In this document: piece after piece, positions 54,013 through 63,625 of the stretch
How the letters are laid out: each line of letters begins with the position of its first letter
Numbering within the stretch: the stretch's first letter is position 1
DNA from: Ochrobactrum teleogrylli
Lineage (GTDB): Bacteria; Pseudomonadota; Alphaproteobacteria; Rhizobiales; Rhizobiaceae
Direction of reading: 5' to 3'
NCBI RefSeq assembly: GCF_006376685.1
Contig: NZ_VEWL01000012.1
Location: 62,001 to 126,000 of the forward strand
Length of the DNA: 64,000 bases
Notes under the pieces: model-generated
Told to the model about the DNA's origin: nothing
The model's input: the letters and a program-made list of their open reading frames with translations, nothing else
Databases searched by the model: none
Translations under genes and position numbers: made by a program

Positions 54013-55052
54013 GCAAGAACTTATCCAGCCTTACCGCACCAGCTTCCTCGATCCGCGTTACGTCCAAAGGATGGGTCCTATCGGCAAGCGTGCTGCTGCT
54101 GTGTTTCATGGCAACCCTCAGCCTTTTGGTCGGCACGAGACCAATTGCTCCGGCGTCCGTCCTCAACGCCCTTATCGCCTACGATCCCAACTTGCCGGAT
54201 CACATCATCATTCATGATTATCGTCTGCCGCGAACCCTGCTTGGGCTTCTATGCGGCGCGGCGTTTGCCATGTCCGGTGCGCTCATCCAGGCGGCGACGC
54301 GCAATCCCCTAGCCGATCCGGGGCTCTTGGGCGTCAACGCCGGAGCAGCCTTTTTCGTCACAGTGGCGATAGGCATGTTCGGGTTTCATTCGCTCAATGC
54401 TTACGTATTGGCGGCGCTTGCGGGCGCGATCAGCGCGACGTTGTTCGTATATATTCTAGGCGGAACAGGTCGGGAGGGGGCAACGCCTGTTCGTCTGGTG
54501 CTCGCAGGCGTGGCGCTATCAGCGGTGCTCGCTGGCATTACTTCATCGATCACGCTGCTCAATCCGCGTGCTTTCGACACGATGCGCTTCTGGGCAATCG
54601 GATCACTCGCCGGTCGCGATATGAATGTCGTGACAACGGTCGCACCGTTCATGGTAATCGGGATGGTCCTTGGCCTTGTTGCCTCCCGACCACTCAACGC
54701 TGTCGCGCTCGGAAATGAGCTGGCTCAATCACTTGGCGCCGACATCCAGCGCGCACGGGTCCTTGTCGTTCTCGCGGTAACGCTGCTTGCCGGAGCGGCA
54801 ACAGCGGCAGTTGGCCCGATCAGCTTTGTCGGTCTGATGGTCCCGCATGTCGTACGCTGGTTCACAGGTCCCGACCAACGCTGGATTATCGGCATGGCGA
54901 TCATATTCGGACCAGCCTTGCTGCTCGCCGCCGATATTCTCGGGCGACTTGTGGTCTTTCCCGGTGAACTGGAAGCTGGAATTGTCACCGCATTTATCGG
55001 AGCACCCATCCTGATCCTGCTCGCACGACGACCAAAGGCGAGTGGTTTATGA
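54009..55052 (+). CDS. FecCD-type siderophore permease, first subunit
   Basis: A 347-residue inner-membrane permease with about ten helices. The family motifs are DYRLPRTLLGLLCGAAFAMSG, ALIQAATRNPLADPGLLGVNAG, the LAQSLGADIQRARVLVVLAV coupling region and GPISFVGLMVPHVVRW. It is the FepD/FecC-type partner of the next gene. It overlaps its neighbours by 4 bases on each side, showing a compact translationally coupled operon. It seems intact. Confidence 0.92.
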   Translation: MSKNLSSLTAPASSIRVTSKGWVLSASVLLLCFMATLSLLVGTRPIAPASVLNALIAYDPNLPDHIIIHDYRLPRTLLGLLCGAAFAMSGALIQAATRNPLADPGLLGVNAGAAFFVTVAIGMFGFHSLNAYVLAALAGAISATLFVYILGGTGREGATPVRLVLAGVALSAVLAGITSSITLLNPRAFDTMRFWAIGSLAGRDMNVVTTVAPFMVIGMVLGLVASRPLNAVALGNELAQSLGADIQRARVLVVLAVTLLAGAATAAVGPISFVGLMVPHVVRWFTGPDQRWIIGMAIIFGPALLLAADILGRLVVFPGELEAGIVTAFIGAPILILLARRPKASGL

Positions 55053-56110
55053 TGGATACCGCTTCTTTTCTACCCAACTTTGCCCCTCGAACTTGTGCGA
55101 TACGTCTGTTCGGCGACCGATTTTCTTCCCGTTTGGACTTGAGAACGATATTTGCAGTCTTTCTGCTGCTGATCCTTGCCGCTGTGATTGCGGCGGCATC
55201 GCTGGCGAGCGGCAAATACCCGATCGCCGTGTCTGATGTACTGAGCGCGCTCGCCGGTGGAGGCGACGACATGGTCCGGATGATCGTGGTGGAATGGCGG
55301 CTACCGCGCGTCGCGCTCGCCTTCCTGCTTGGTGGTGCTCTCGGCATGAGCGGAGCCATCTTCCAAAGCTTGACACGCAATCCGCTCGGTAGCCCCGACA
55401 TTATTGGCTTTTCGGCTGGTTCCCATACCGGAGCGCTTGTCGTTATCCTGCTTCTGTCTGGGGGCTATTACGAGACCGCCGCCGGGGCCCTGATTGGCGG
55501 TGTCTTGACGGCGGTGGCGGTTTATCTTCTTGCTTACCGGCGTGGCGTGCAGGGTTTTCGGCTGATCATTGTCGGTATTGGTGTTGCCGCCATGCTGTCG
55601 GCTTTTAACACGTGGATGATACGGGAGGCCGATCTTCAAATGGCGATGTCGGCTGCCATCTGGGGAGCCGGTTCGCTGAACGGCCTGGGGTTCGAACAAC
55701 TTCTGCCGGTCGTGGTCGTGCTGGGCCTCGTCGCGCCGCTGACCTGCTTCCTCTCCCGCCCCACGCGGCAACTCGAAATGGGTGACGATGTGGCGAAAGC
55801 GTCCGGCGTCAACACCAACGGTACACGAGCTTCACTAATGATCGTCGGCGTAGCGCTGACCGCAATCGCCACAGCCGCAGCCGGACCAATTTCATTCGTT
55901 GCACTTGCGGCGCCCCAGATCGCCCGCATGCTTACCCGTTCGGCTGGTATCGCGCTCATTCCGTCAGCCCTGATGGGCGGGCGTCTGCTGTTGGCCGCTG
56001 ACTGGACTGCACAGCACGCATTCTGCGTTCAGCTTCCTGTTGGCGTCATGACGGTTAGTGTTGGTGGTCTTTACTTCATCTGGCTTCTTATTCGCGAGGG
56101 TCGCAAATGA
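55049..56110 (+). CDS. FecCD-type siderophore permease, second subunit
   Basis: A 353-residue permease of the FepG/FecD kind. Visible motifs are EWRLPRVALAFLLGGALGMSG, IFQSLTRNPLGSPDIIGFSAG, the coupling segment DVAKASGVNTNGTRASLMIV and GPISFVALAAPQIARMLTR. The N-terminus before the first helix is about 30 residues long. It forms the channel with the preceding permease, and its stop overlaps the ATPase start by 4 bases. No lesion is seen. Confidence 0.92.
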   Translation: MMDTASFLPNFAPRTCAIRLFGDRFSSRLDLRTIFAVFLLLILAAVIAAASLASGKYPIAVSDVLSALAGGGDDMVRMIVVEWRLPRVALAFLLGGALGMSGAIFQSLTRNPLGSPDIIGFSAGSHTGALVVILLLSGGYYETAAGALIGGVLTAVAVYLLAYRRGVQGFRLIIVGIGVAAMLSAFNTWMIREADLQMAMSAAIWGAGSLNGLGFEQLLPVVVVLGLVAPLTCFLSRPTRQLEMGDDVAKASGVNTNGTRASLMIVGVALTAIATAAAGPISFVALAAPQIARMLTRSAGIALIPSALMGGRLLLAADWTAQHAFCVQLPVGVMTVSVGGLYFIWLLIREGRK

Positions 56111-56958
56111 ATGGTGCAAACACCCTCCCCTCTTGCGACAGGCTGCATGCGGACGCAGTGACGCTGCGCTATGACGAGCGGACAATTTCAAAGGATCTGT
56201 CGGTCTCAATTCCGGATGGTTCCTTCACTGCGATCATCGGGCCGAATGCCTGTGGAAAGTCCACGCTGCTCAGAGCCCTGTCGCGGCTGCTGACACCCTC
56301 TGCCGGCCGCGTGATCCTCGACGGCAAAAGCATTGCCGATATACCGGCCAAGGAAACCGCCCGGCGGCTCGGCCTGCTTCCGCAAAGCTCGATCGCGCCG
56401 GAAGGGATTACGGTCGCCGATCTGGTGGCGCGCGGTCGTTATCCGCACCAGTCCTTTCTGCGCCAATGGTCAACAGCCGACGAAGATGCCGTCATCGCGG
56501 CGATGGCGGCAACCCGTGTCGCGGAACTGTCCGACCGGCTGGTGGATGAACTCTCCGGCGGTCAGCGTCAGCGCGTATGGGTCGCGATGGTTCTGGCGCA
56601 GGAAACGCCGATCCTGCTGCTCGACGAGCCGACCACCTTCCTGGACATTGCCCATCAGATCGAATTGCTTGATCTTCTGGCCGATCTCAATGCGAAGGGC
56701 AGAACCATCATCGCAGTACTGCACGATCTCAATCATGCTTGCCGCTACGCTACACACCTGATTGCCATAAAGGATGGTGCCATCGTCGCGGAAGGCCTCC
56801 CGGCAGACATCGTCGATGCCGAACTCGTCGAACGCGTCTTCGGGCTGCCGGCCATGATCATCCCCGATCCTGTCACGGGTACTCCGCTCATCGTGCCGAG
56901 AGGGAATATGAAGACCAGAGCATCACGGCTTCCGGCCGAACCAAACCCGACTTCATAA
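56107..56958 (+). CDS. Ferric siderophore ABC transporter ATPase
   Basis: A 283-residue FepC-type ATPase. Walker A IIGPNACGKSTLLRAL is at about residue 42, the Q-loop LGLLPQSSIAPEGITV at about 92, signature ELSGGQRQRVWVAMVLAQ at about 147, Walker B ILLLDEPTTFLDIAHQ at about 169 and the switch VLHDLNHACRYA at about 203. All catalytic motifs are intact. It completes the uptake system begun at 52206 and is followed within 85 bases by the damaged exporter gene. Confidence 0.93.
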   Translation: MNGANTLPSCDRLHADAVTLRYDERTISKDLSVSIPDGSFTAIIGPNACGKSTLLRALSRLLTPSAGRVILDGKSIADIPAKETARRLGLLPQSSIAPEGITVADLVARGRYPHQSFLRQWSTADEDAVIAAMAATRVAELSDRLVDELSGGQRQRVWVAMVLAQETPILLLDEPTTFLDIAHQIELLDLLADLNAKGRTIIAVLHDLNHACRYATHLIAIKDGAIVAEGLPADIVDAELVERVFGLPAMIIPDPVTGTPLIVPRGNMKTRASRLPAEPNPTS

Positions 56959-57039
56959 TCAGCTTCATCCAGAAAAATTCGCCCGCCCGCTCCGTTGTTC
57001 GCCAGAATTGTCGAGAGACCCAAACGAAAGGGACCCAGT

Positions 57040-58788
57040 TTGACTGGCCTGTTAAAACGCTTCGCATCCTATTATCGGCCACACCGTGGGCTGTTCGTGC
57101 TGGACTTTTCCAGCGCCGTCGTAGCCGGACTACTGGAACTGGCCTTTCCGGTCGCGGTGACGCTGTTCATCGACCGCCTGCTTCCCACCAACCAACTGGG
57201 CATGATTGCGCTGGCGTCTCTCGGCCTGTTCCTGATCTATCTGGTCAATGCCGGTCTTCAGGTCATCGTCACCTATTGGGGGCATATGCTTGGCCTCAAG
57301 ATCGAAACCGAAATGCGAAGGAAAGCCTTCGACCATCTGCAAAAGCTTTCCTTCGGGTTCTTCGACAACCAGAAAACCGGCCACCTTGTCGCAAGACTGA
57401 CCAAGGATCTCGAGGAGATTGGCGAGGTCGCCCATCACGGGCCGGAAGATCTGTTCATCGCGCTCATGACGCTGATCGGCGCCTTTATTCTGATGATGTC
57501 GGTGCATGTGCCGCTGGCGCTGATCACCGCAACCATTGTGCCCGTGACTGCGATCTTTTCCACTCGTTACAGCAAGCGTATGACCAAAACCTGGCGCGCG
57601 CTTTACGAACGTGTGGCAGAGTTCAATGCCCGCATTGAGGAAAACGTCGGCGGTATCCGGGTGGTGCAGGCCTTCACCAACGAGGATCATGAACGGAAAC
57701 TGTTTGCTGAGAACAACCAAAACTATCTGATGACCAAGCTGGAAACCTACAAGGCTCTGGCGGCATCCATGTCAACTTCCTACCTGTCAACGCGCTTCGT
57801 GCAGGTCGTTGTGATGCTGGCAGGCGCATGGTTCGTGGTACGCGGCGAACTGTCGGCGGGCAGCTTCGTCGGCTTCCTGCTTCTGGTGGGTGTATTCTTC
57901 CGACCGATCGACAAGATCAATGCGATCATTGAAACATACCCGAAGGGCATTGCGGGCTTTCAGCGATATACACGGTTCCTGGATACGTTACCCGATATTG
58001 CAGACCGGCCAAAGGCGCGCTCCATCCAGAGGCTGACTGGTGACATTGACTATCAAAATGTTCGCTTCGGCTACAATTCGGACACACCTTTATTCGATGG
58101 TTTAAACCTTTCCATCCGCGCCGGAGAAACTGTCGCTTTCGTCGGCTCGTCGGGCGCGGGCAAGACAACGATATGCTCGCTTTTACCTCGCTTCTAAGAG
58201 GTGACAGGTGGCGCGATCAGCATCGATGGCACAGATATTCGCGACATGAGCTTGAGGTCCCTGCGCTCTAACATTGGCGTCGTGCAACAGGATGTCTACC
58301 TGTTCGCCGGCACGATCCGTGAGAACATCGCCTATGGACGCCTCGACGCCACCGAAGCCGACATCCTGGACGCGGCTAGCCGTGCAAGGCTCGACACGAT
58401 GATCGCCTCACTTCCGAATGGTCTGGACACAGTCATTGGCGAGCGTGGCGTGAAACTATCGGGCGGACAGAAGCAGCGTCTCGCCATCGCACGCATTTTC
58501 CTGAAAAACCCGCCGATTCTGATCCTTGATGAAGCGACCTCCGCGCTCTACACCGAGACTGAACGCGCCATCCAGCAATCACTTGCCGAACTGTCGCAGG
58601 GCCGCACGACGCTGGTGATAGCGCACAGGCTTGCAACCATCGTCAATGCTGATCGCATCATAGTGATCGAAGACGGTAAGATTGCCGAACAGGGCAGCCA
58701 TGCCGAACTCATTGACCGCAAGAACGGTCGATACCGAAAGCTTCGATCAGATCAAGTTAGCGATTACAGCGCTATAAGCGGTGGCTAG
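57040..58788 (+). pseudogene. ABC exporter (fused permease-ATPase) with internal stop
   Basis: The six-helix membrane domain and Walker A (VGSSGAGKTTICSLLPRF) are in frame up to a TAA at 58195-58197. After it the same frame continues EVTGGAISIDG, VVQQDVYLFAGTIREN, KLSGGQKQRLAIARI, ILILDEATSAL and VIAHRLATI. Related exporters have Tyr at this place (PRFYEV), so one base change (TAT or TAC to TAA) gives the stop. The truncated product lacks most of the ATPase and should be inactive. TTG 57040, with GAAAGGGA upstream, is the likely start. It may once have exported a siderophore or its breakdown product. Confidence 0.87.
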
Positions 58789-59260
58789 AACTCATTCTCT
58801 GTACCGCTTGCACAGTGAGAGTAGCTCAGGGAACTGGTGTATCAAGACGGTCAATACGAATATTTTAAAGATTCTGGACGGGGCTGCGTTTTGAGCGGTT
58901 TCTTCTGATCCAAGGTTACGGACATCTTGAGGGCAACGGCACCCCCCGTGTTCAGATTGGAATTCAGAATTCCGCTTGCCTGAAACAACTTTTCACTGCT
59001 CGAAGAAGGGCAAGATTGATGCAGTCCATCAGGTATGGACGATGCCGCTTGGCACCCGACGGTTTGCCGCGCGCAAAAGTTATTAGCAGAGTCCAATGGA
59101 AGCCCATTGCGCACTCAACGAAATCAGATGCTGGATCACATTCTTTCGCAAAGAGACAACAATTCATAGTCCTTTAGTCGTCAAAACTACCGCATTGAAT
59201 CTGGACTATAGCAAGCGGCAAGGCCCGCTATGTTTGGTCGCTCTGTATATCGGACTACAC
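58789..59260. other. Intergenic region between converging clusters
   Basis: About 470 bases between the damaged exporter and the end of xylH on the opposite strand. The only open frame of note is 58851-59114 on the minus strand, whose product shows no recognisable family and has no good ribosome binding site. I see no transposase or tRNA that would mark the island border. Confidence 0.5.
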
Positions 59261-60439
59261 TCATCCGCGCCGTGTGCCGGAAGATACGATGTCGAGATAT
59301 ACAGCCAAAACAAGAATGCTGCCCTTGATGATCTGCTGCCAGAATGTATCGACGCCGAGCATGGACATACCGTTGTCGAGGCTCGACATGATGAGCGCGC
59401 CCACCAATGCACCGAGCACAGAACCGACGCCCCCGCGCATGGAAGTACCGCCGATGAAACAGGAGGCAATGGCATCCAGCTCTCCCCCCATACCTGCCGA
59501 TGGCGTGCCTGCCGCGAGGCGGGAGGTTGTCGTCAGGCCAGCCACCGCCGCCATCAGTCCCATCAGGGCGAAGACTGCCATCTTGACGAAGTTTACGTTC
59601 ACGCCTGAAAAGCGGGTTGCTTCGGTATTGGAGCCAACCGCATAGATGTGACGACCGAACACCGTCTGTTTTGCGATAACAGTGAAAACGCCGAGGATCA
59701 CCAGCAGGATCAGCACCGGGACCGGTACGCCCTGATAGCTGTTGAGGATCAGGATGAAGCCCAATATCAGGATACCGATACCGAGAAGCCTCGCGACTTC
59801 CATAGCGGGCGAAAGTGTCTGGAGGTTATGCTTGCTCTTGCTGGCCCGCGTACGTAGCGTCATGAGGATAAGAACGCCGAACAGCGCAATTGCGCTGAGA
59901 TTGCCAAGCCAACCCGGCAGGTAACCCTGCCCGATATATTTGAATTCTGGCGAGATCGGCGCGATTGTGACGCCGCCCATGATACCCAGCACTATACCGC
60001 GAAAGACGAGCTGTCCGCCAAGTGTAACAATGAAGGAGGGTATGCCAAGATAGGCGGTCAGCCAGCCGTTGAAAGCGCCAAGTGCCACACCCAGAACCAG
60101 AACGGTGCTGATCGTCGCCCATAGCGGCCATCCGTAAACGACATCGAGAACGGCGGCGATGCCGCCTAGAAGCCCCAGAAGCGCCCCGACCGAAAGATCA
60201 ATTTCACCGGCGACGATGACGAAAACCATCGCGGACGCCAGCATTCCCGTGATTGCCATTTGGCGCAGGAGATTAGAAAAATTGCGCGCTGTCAGAAACT
60301 GCGAACGCCCCATCTCCGGATCATAGGTGAGTACTGCAAACAAGGCCCAGATGAGCGCGACCACGATCAGGAGAGCTACGATCTTATATTCCGCGAGAAA
60401 CTTTCGGAGGCCTTTGCCCGTCAATGTCATATCATGCAC
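59261..60439 (-). CDS. xylH: D-xylose ABC transporter permease
   Basis: A 392-residue CUT2 permease with about 10-12 membrane helices, longer than RbsC (about 320), as is normal for XylH. Features are GEIDLSVGALLGLLGG, TLGGQLVFRGIVLGIMGG, the coupling segment GRHIYAVGSNTEATRFSGVN and IASCFIGGTSMRGGVG. It is 79 bases downstream of xylG in the xylF-xylG-xylH order. The start at ATG 60439 is uncertain; ATG 60430 is also possible and neither has a strong ribosome binding site. Confidence 0.92.
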   Translation of the reverse strand: MHDMTLTGKGLRKFLAEYKIVALLIVVALIWALFAVLTYDPEMGRSQFLTARNFSNLLRQMAITGMLASAMVFVIVAGEIDLSVGALLGLLGGIAAVLDVVYGWPLWATISTVLVLGVALGAFNGWLTAYLGIPSFIVTLGGQLVFRGIVLGIMGGVTIAPISPEFKYIGQGYLPGWLGNLSAIALFGVLILMTLRTRASKSKHNLQTLSPAMEVARLLGIGILILGFILILNSYQGVPVPVLILLVILGVFTVIAKQTVFGRHIYAVGSNTEATRFSGVNVNFVKMAVFALMGLMAAVAGLTTTSRLAAGTPSAGMGGELDAIASCFIGGTSMRGGVGSVLGALVGALIMSSLDNGMSMLGVDTFWQQIIKGSILVLAVYLDIVSSGTRRG

Positions 60440-60518
60440 CGGTCAAATTTGAGTATTCCAGAAAGGAGTTGAACAACTGGCGCCCGAAGAATGCGGATAA
60501 CCAATCGTTATTCGAGGG

Positions 60519-62054
60519 TCAGGCGACATTGCTCATAGGGTTGCCTATTGCGGCTGCAAGCACCTGCTCCTGCGTGAGATTTTCATTGGCGAAGTCGCCG
60601 CGCAACCTGCCCTCGCCGATCACCAATACGCGATCGCTAATGCCGAGTACCTCCGGCATTTCTGAAGAGACCATCAGCACCGCAACCCCCTGTTTCGCGA
60701 GCGCGAAGATCAGTTTGTAGATTTCATATTTCGCGCCAACATCGACGCCCCGTGTCGGCTCATCCAGAATGAGCACCTTGGGGTCCGGCAGCATCATCTT
60801 CGACAGCACCGCCTTTTGCTGGTTACCACCGGACAGTGACGCGATTTCCAACATTGGATCGGCAGTCTTCACCTTGAGACGCAAAATCTCACGCTGGATC
60901 GTCGCTAGTTCCGCTTCCTTGTCGAGCAATCCGCGCAGGGAAAAACGATCCAGCACCGAGACAGTCATATTATAGCCCACCGGCATGATGGGCAGAATGC
61001 CGTCCTTCTTGCGGTCTTCCGGCACCATGCAGATGCCCTGTCGAACAGCATCGCGCGGCGTACGGATCTTCAGTTCCCTGCCTTCCAGAAAGACCTGCCC
61101 CTCATGCGCTCCGGGCCAGACACCGAAGAGGCTTGACACCAGTTCGGTCCGCCCCGCGCCCACGAGCCCGGCAATACCGAGGATTTCCCCGCGCCTAAGC
61201 GCAAACGAAACATTGTCGACCACCTTGCGATCGGGATTAGTCACCTCCCAGCAATTTATGTTGCGGGCCTCGAAAATGACTTCGCCAATATCGTGAGGCT
61301 CGCGCGGGAACAGGTTTTTCATCTCGCGTCCCACCATCATGGTGATGATGGCTGGCGTCGTGAGTTCCGCCATGGGTTTGGTGGCGATATGCGTGCCGTC
61401 GCGGATGACCGTCACCGTGTCGGAAATTTCAGCCACTTCATCCAGCTTGTGGGAAATGTAGACACAGGCCATTCCCTGCGCCTTGAAGTCCTTGATGAGA
61501 TCGAGAAGAACCCGCGTTTCGGCTGCAGTCAGCGCCGATGTCGGCTCATCCAGAATGAGAAGCTTCGCATTCTTGTTGATCGCCTTTGCGATCTCGATCA
61601 GCTGCTGCTTGCCACCCGAATAATGATAGACTGGAAGTGCTACATTGATGTCGTGGATCTTGAGGCGCGCCAGAAGTTCCGTCGCACGCGCATTCATCTG
61701 GTCATAATCGATGAAGCCCCCGCTCGTCGGCTCCGATCCCAGAAAGATGTTCTCCGCAACCGACAGATGCGGCACCATCATCAGTTCCTGATGGATGATT
61801 ACGATGCCAGCCGCTTCTGTATCGCGAATACCTGTGGCCTTCAGCTCCTCGCCTTCCCACAAAATCTCGCCGGTCCAGGCGCCATAGGGATAAACGCCGG
61901 AAAGCACTTTCATCAACGTGGATTTACCCGCGCCATTCTCGCCGCAAAGGCCGACGCACTCGCCCGGACGTACCTTCAGGTAAATACCGTCAAGCGCTTT
62001 CACGCCGTTAAAGTCCTTACCTATATTGCGCATCTCTAGAAGATATTCGGACAT
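60519..62054 (-). CDS. xylG: D-xylose ABC transporter ATPase (two cassettes)
   Basis: A 511-residue ATPase with two nucleotide-binding domains. In the first are Walker [16 protein letters not shown] (about residue 38), [16 protein letters not shown] and [12 protein letters not shown]; in the second, the degenerate loop [29 protein letters not shown] and [11 protein letters not shown]. This matches XylG and related GguA proteins. It lies between xylF and xylH in one operon and is separated from xylF by 208 bases that hold a hairpin. Confidence 0.94.
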   Translation of the reverse strand: MSEYLLEMRNIGKDFNGVKALDGIYLKVRPGECVGLCGENGAGKSTLMKVLSGVYPYGAWTGEILWEGEELKATGIRDTEAAGIVIIHQELMMVPHLSVAENIFLGSEPTSGGFIDYDQMNARATELLARLKIHDINVALPVYHYSGGKQQLIEIAKAINKNAKLLILDEPTSALTAAETRVLLDLIKDFKAQGMACVYISHKLDEVAEISDTVTVIRDGTHIATKPMAELTTPAIITMMVGREMKNLFPREPHDIGEVIFEARNINCWEVTNPDRKVVDNVSFALRRGEILGIAGLVGAGRTELVSSLFGVWPGAHEGQVFLEGRELKIRTPRDAVRQGICMVPEDRKKDGILPIMPVGYNMTVSVLDRFSLRGLLDKEAELATIQREILRLKVKTADPMLEIASLSGGNQQKAVLSKMMLPDPKVLILDEPTRGVDVGAKYEIYKLIFALAKQGVAVLMVSSEMPEVLGISDRVLVIGEGRLRGDFANENLTQEQVLAAAIGNPMSNVA

Positions 62055-62223
62055 CGCATACGACCTTGCAGTGTTGCAGCAGAATAAGCCATCCGAAGAC
62101 CGCCGACACCATCTTCCACGGCGGAATTACTCCAGACAACGCTGTCACAGACAGCATCGATACATTGGCGGGACCGGAAGCTGAACATTGTTTCAAAACT
62201 TCTGATCGCACTATTCTGTTGTG

Positions 62224-62253
62224 CTGATCGCCGGAGTAGGCTCCAGCGATCAG
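62224..62253. repeat. Hairpin between xylF and xylG
   Basis: CTGATCGCCGGAG (62224-62236) pairs with CTCCAGCGATCAG (62241-62253) with one wobble and a TAGG loop, about 10 bases after the xylF stop on the minus strand. It lacks a T-tract, so it probably stabilises the xylF message and lets xylGH be made at a lower level. Confidence 0.65.
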
Positions 62254-62262
62254 TACAAAGAC

Positions 62263-63282
62263 TTATTTCCCGGATATCTGCTCCTTGGTGTAGAAGCCAT
62301 CCTGGACGTAAATGTCGATATTGTCTTTAGTCACGGCAGTCGGCGTCAGCAGAAGCGTGTCGACCTGCTTGCCGCCATTATCGAGTTTGGAATTGAACTC
62401 AGGGTTTTCGCCCTTGACCATCTGGACAGTTAGCTTGGCTGCTTCGGAAGCAATGAGTTTCAGCGGTTTGTAGACCGTTACGGTCTGCGTACCATCGATC
62501 AGGCGCTTGACCGCGGCAAGGTCGCTATCCTGTCCCGAAACAGCAGTCTTCCCGGCCAGTCCCTGCGCGGCAAGTGCCTGGATGGCGCCACCTGCGGTGC
62601 CGTCGTTTGAAGCTACAACCGCATCGATCTTGTTCTGCGCGGCCGTCAGAGCGTTTTCCATGATGGAGAGTGCTTCCGTCGGGCTCCATTCCTTCACCCA
62701 CTGCGAACCAATCACCTTCACCTTGCCGGAATCGATGGCTTCCTTGAGAGCCTTTTCCTGACCGGCGCGGAGGAGCTTGGCGTTGTTATCCGTCGGCGAG
62801 CCGCCGAGGAGATAATAATTGCCTTCGGGCTTCGCCTTCAGGACGGCTTCCGCCTGCATGAAGCCGACGCGCTCATTGTCAAACGAGATATAGGCATCAA
62901 TATCGGCATTGAGGATCAGGCGATCATAGGAAAGAACCTTGATACCGGACGCCTTGGCGTCGGCGACGACCGCATCGAAAACCTTCGAATTCATCGGCAC
63001 GATGACGATGGCGTCAACGCCCTGCGCAATCAGGTTTTCAACCTGCTTGACCTGCTTTTCTTCGTTACCGTCAGCAGATTGCACATTGACCTTGGCGCCT
63101 AGCTTTTCTGCCGCCTCAATGAAATAGTCGCGGTCACGCGCCCAGCGCTCGACGCGAAGATCATCAATGGAAAAGCCGATGACCGGATTTTCCGGCGAAG
63201 CATAAACCGGCGTGGATGTCATCGCGCCTATGCCCAAAGCTGCGGCAACCAGCGCGCCGGTCAGAAAATTACGACGTTTCAT
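62263..63282 (-). CDS. xylF: D-xylose periplasmic binding protein
   Basis: A 339-residue XylF-type binding protein with signal peptide MKRRNFLTGALVAAALGIGA ending TPVYA. Many residues of E. coli XylF are recognisable: IDDLRVERWARDRD, VQSADGNEEKQVKQVENLI, KVLSYDRLI, DIDAYISFDNE, GSPTDNNAKLLRAGQ, ASNDGTAGGAIQALAAQGL, SGQDSDLAAVKR and TVYKPLKL. These include pocket residues for xylose. GGAGGAGG lies 5 bases before ATG 63282; upstream in-frame codons to 63372 are not needed. It is the first gene of the xylFGH operon. Confidence 0.95.
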   Translation of the reverse strand: MKRRNFLTGALVAAALGIGAMTSTPVYASPENPVIGFSIDDLRVERWARDRDYFIEAAEKLGAKVNVQSADGNEEKQVKQVENLIAQGVDAIVIVPMNSKVFDAVVADAKASGIKVLSYDRLILNADIDAYISFDNERVGFMQAEAVLKAKPEGNYYLLGGSPTDNNAKLLRAGQEKALKEAIDSGKVKVIGSQWVKEWSPTEALSIMENALTAAQNKIDAVVASNDGTAGGAIQALAAQGLAGKTAVSGQDSDLAAVKRLIDGTQTVTVYKPLKLIASEAAKLTVQMVKGENPEFNSKLDNGGKQVDTLLLTPTAVTKDNIDIYVQDGFYTKEQISGK

Positions 63283-63625
63283 GCAAACCTCCTCCAAACA
63301 ACGCCGGCTTACGACCGGCTGATACCAAACCGCGCCCCCGAACACATTGCCCCCCGGAGTTCGGCACAACAAAACAGCCCACTTCGGAGCTGTTTATTCT
63401 TTGAATGGCTGATCCTCCCAAAGGCATTTGCGCCCAGATCACCCCATCGGACAGCATGCAAAAAACATACCGCCCTATCCTCAGGAACAATTGATACGTG
63501 AAGAAAAACGAATAGCAAGCATTTTTTGATTTACGTACCTCATTTTGATCCTGATTGTCCGGAGCCAGGCAAGGCGTCTATAAGATTGGCTGAATTCGCT
63601 TCAGGCAAGCTTAAGATGGTGAGTA
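63283..63625. other. Divergent promoter region, xylF / hydrolase
   Basis: About 340 bases with no supportable gene. It must contain the xylFGH promoter (minus) and that of the hydrolase (plus). I see no clear long inverted repeat or riboswitch-like fold, and no gene for a XylR-type regulator lies within the window. Confidence 0.5.

Noticed and set aside
58851..59114. An 87-codon minus-strand frame as a hypothetical gene
   Set aside because: There is no ribosome binding site, no family and an unremarkable composition; the evidence is too weak to list as a gene.
62263..63282. Ribose- or galactose-type (ChvE-like) binding protein
   Set aside because: Residues throughout match XylF closely, and the permease length also fits XylH.
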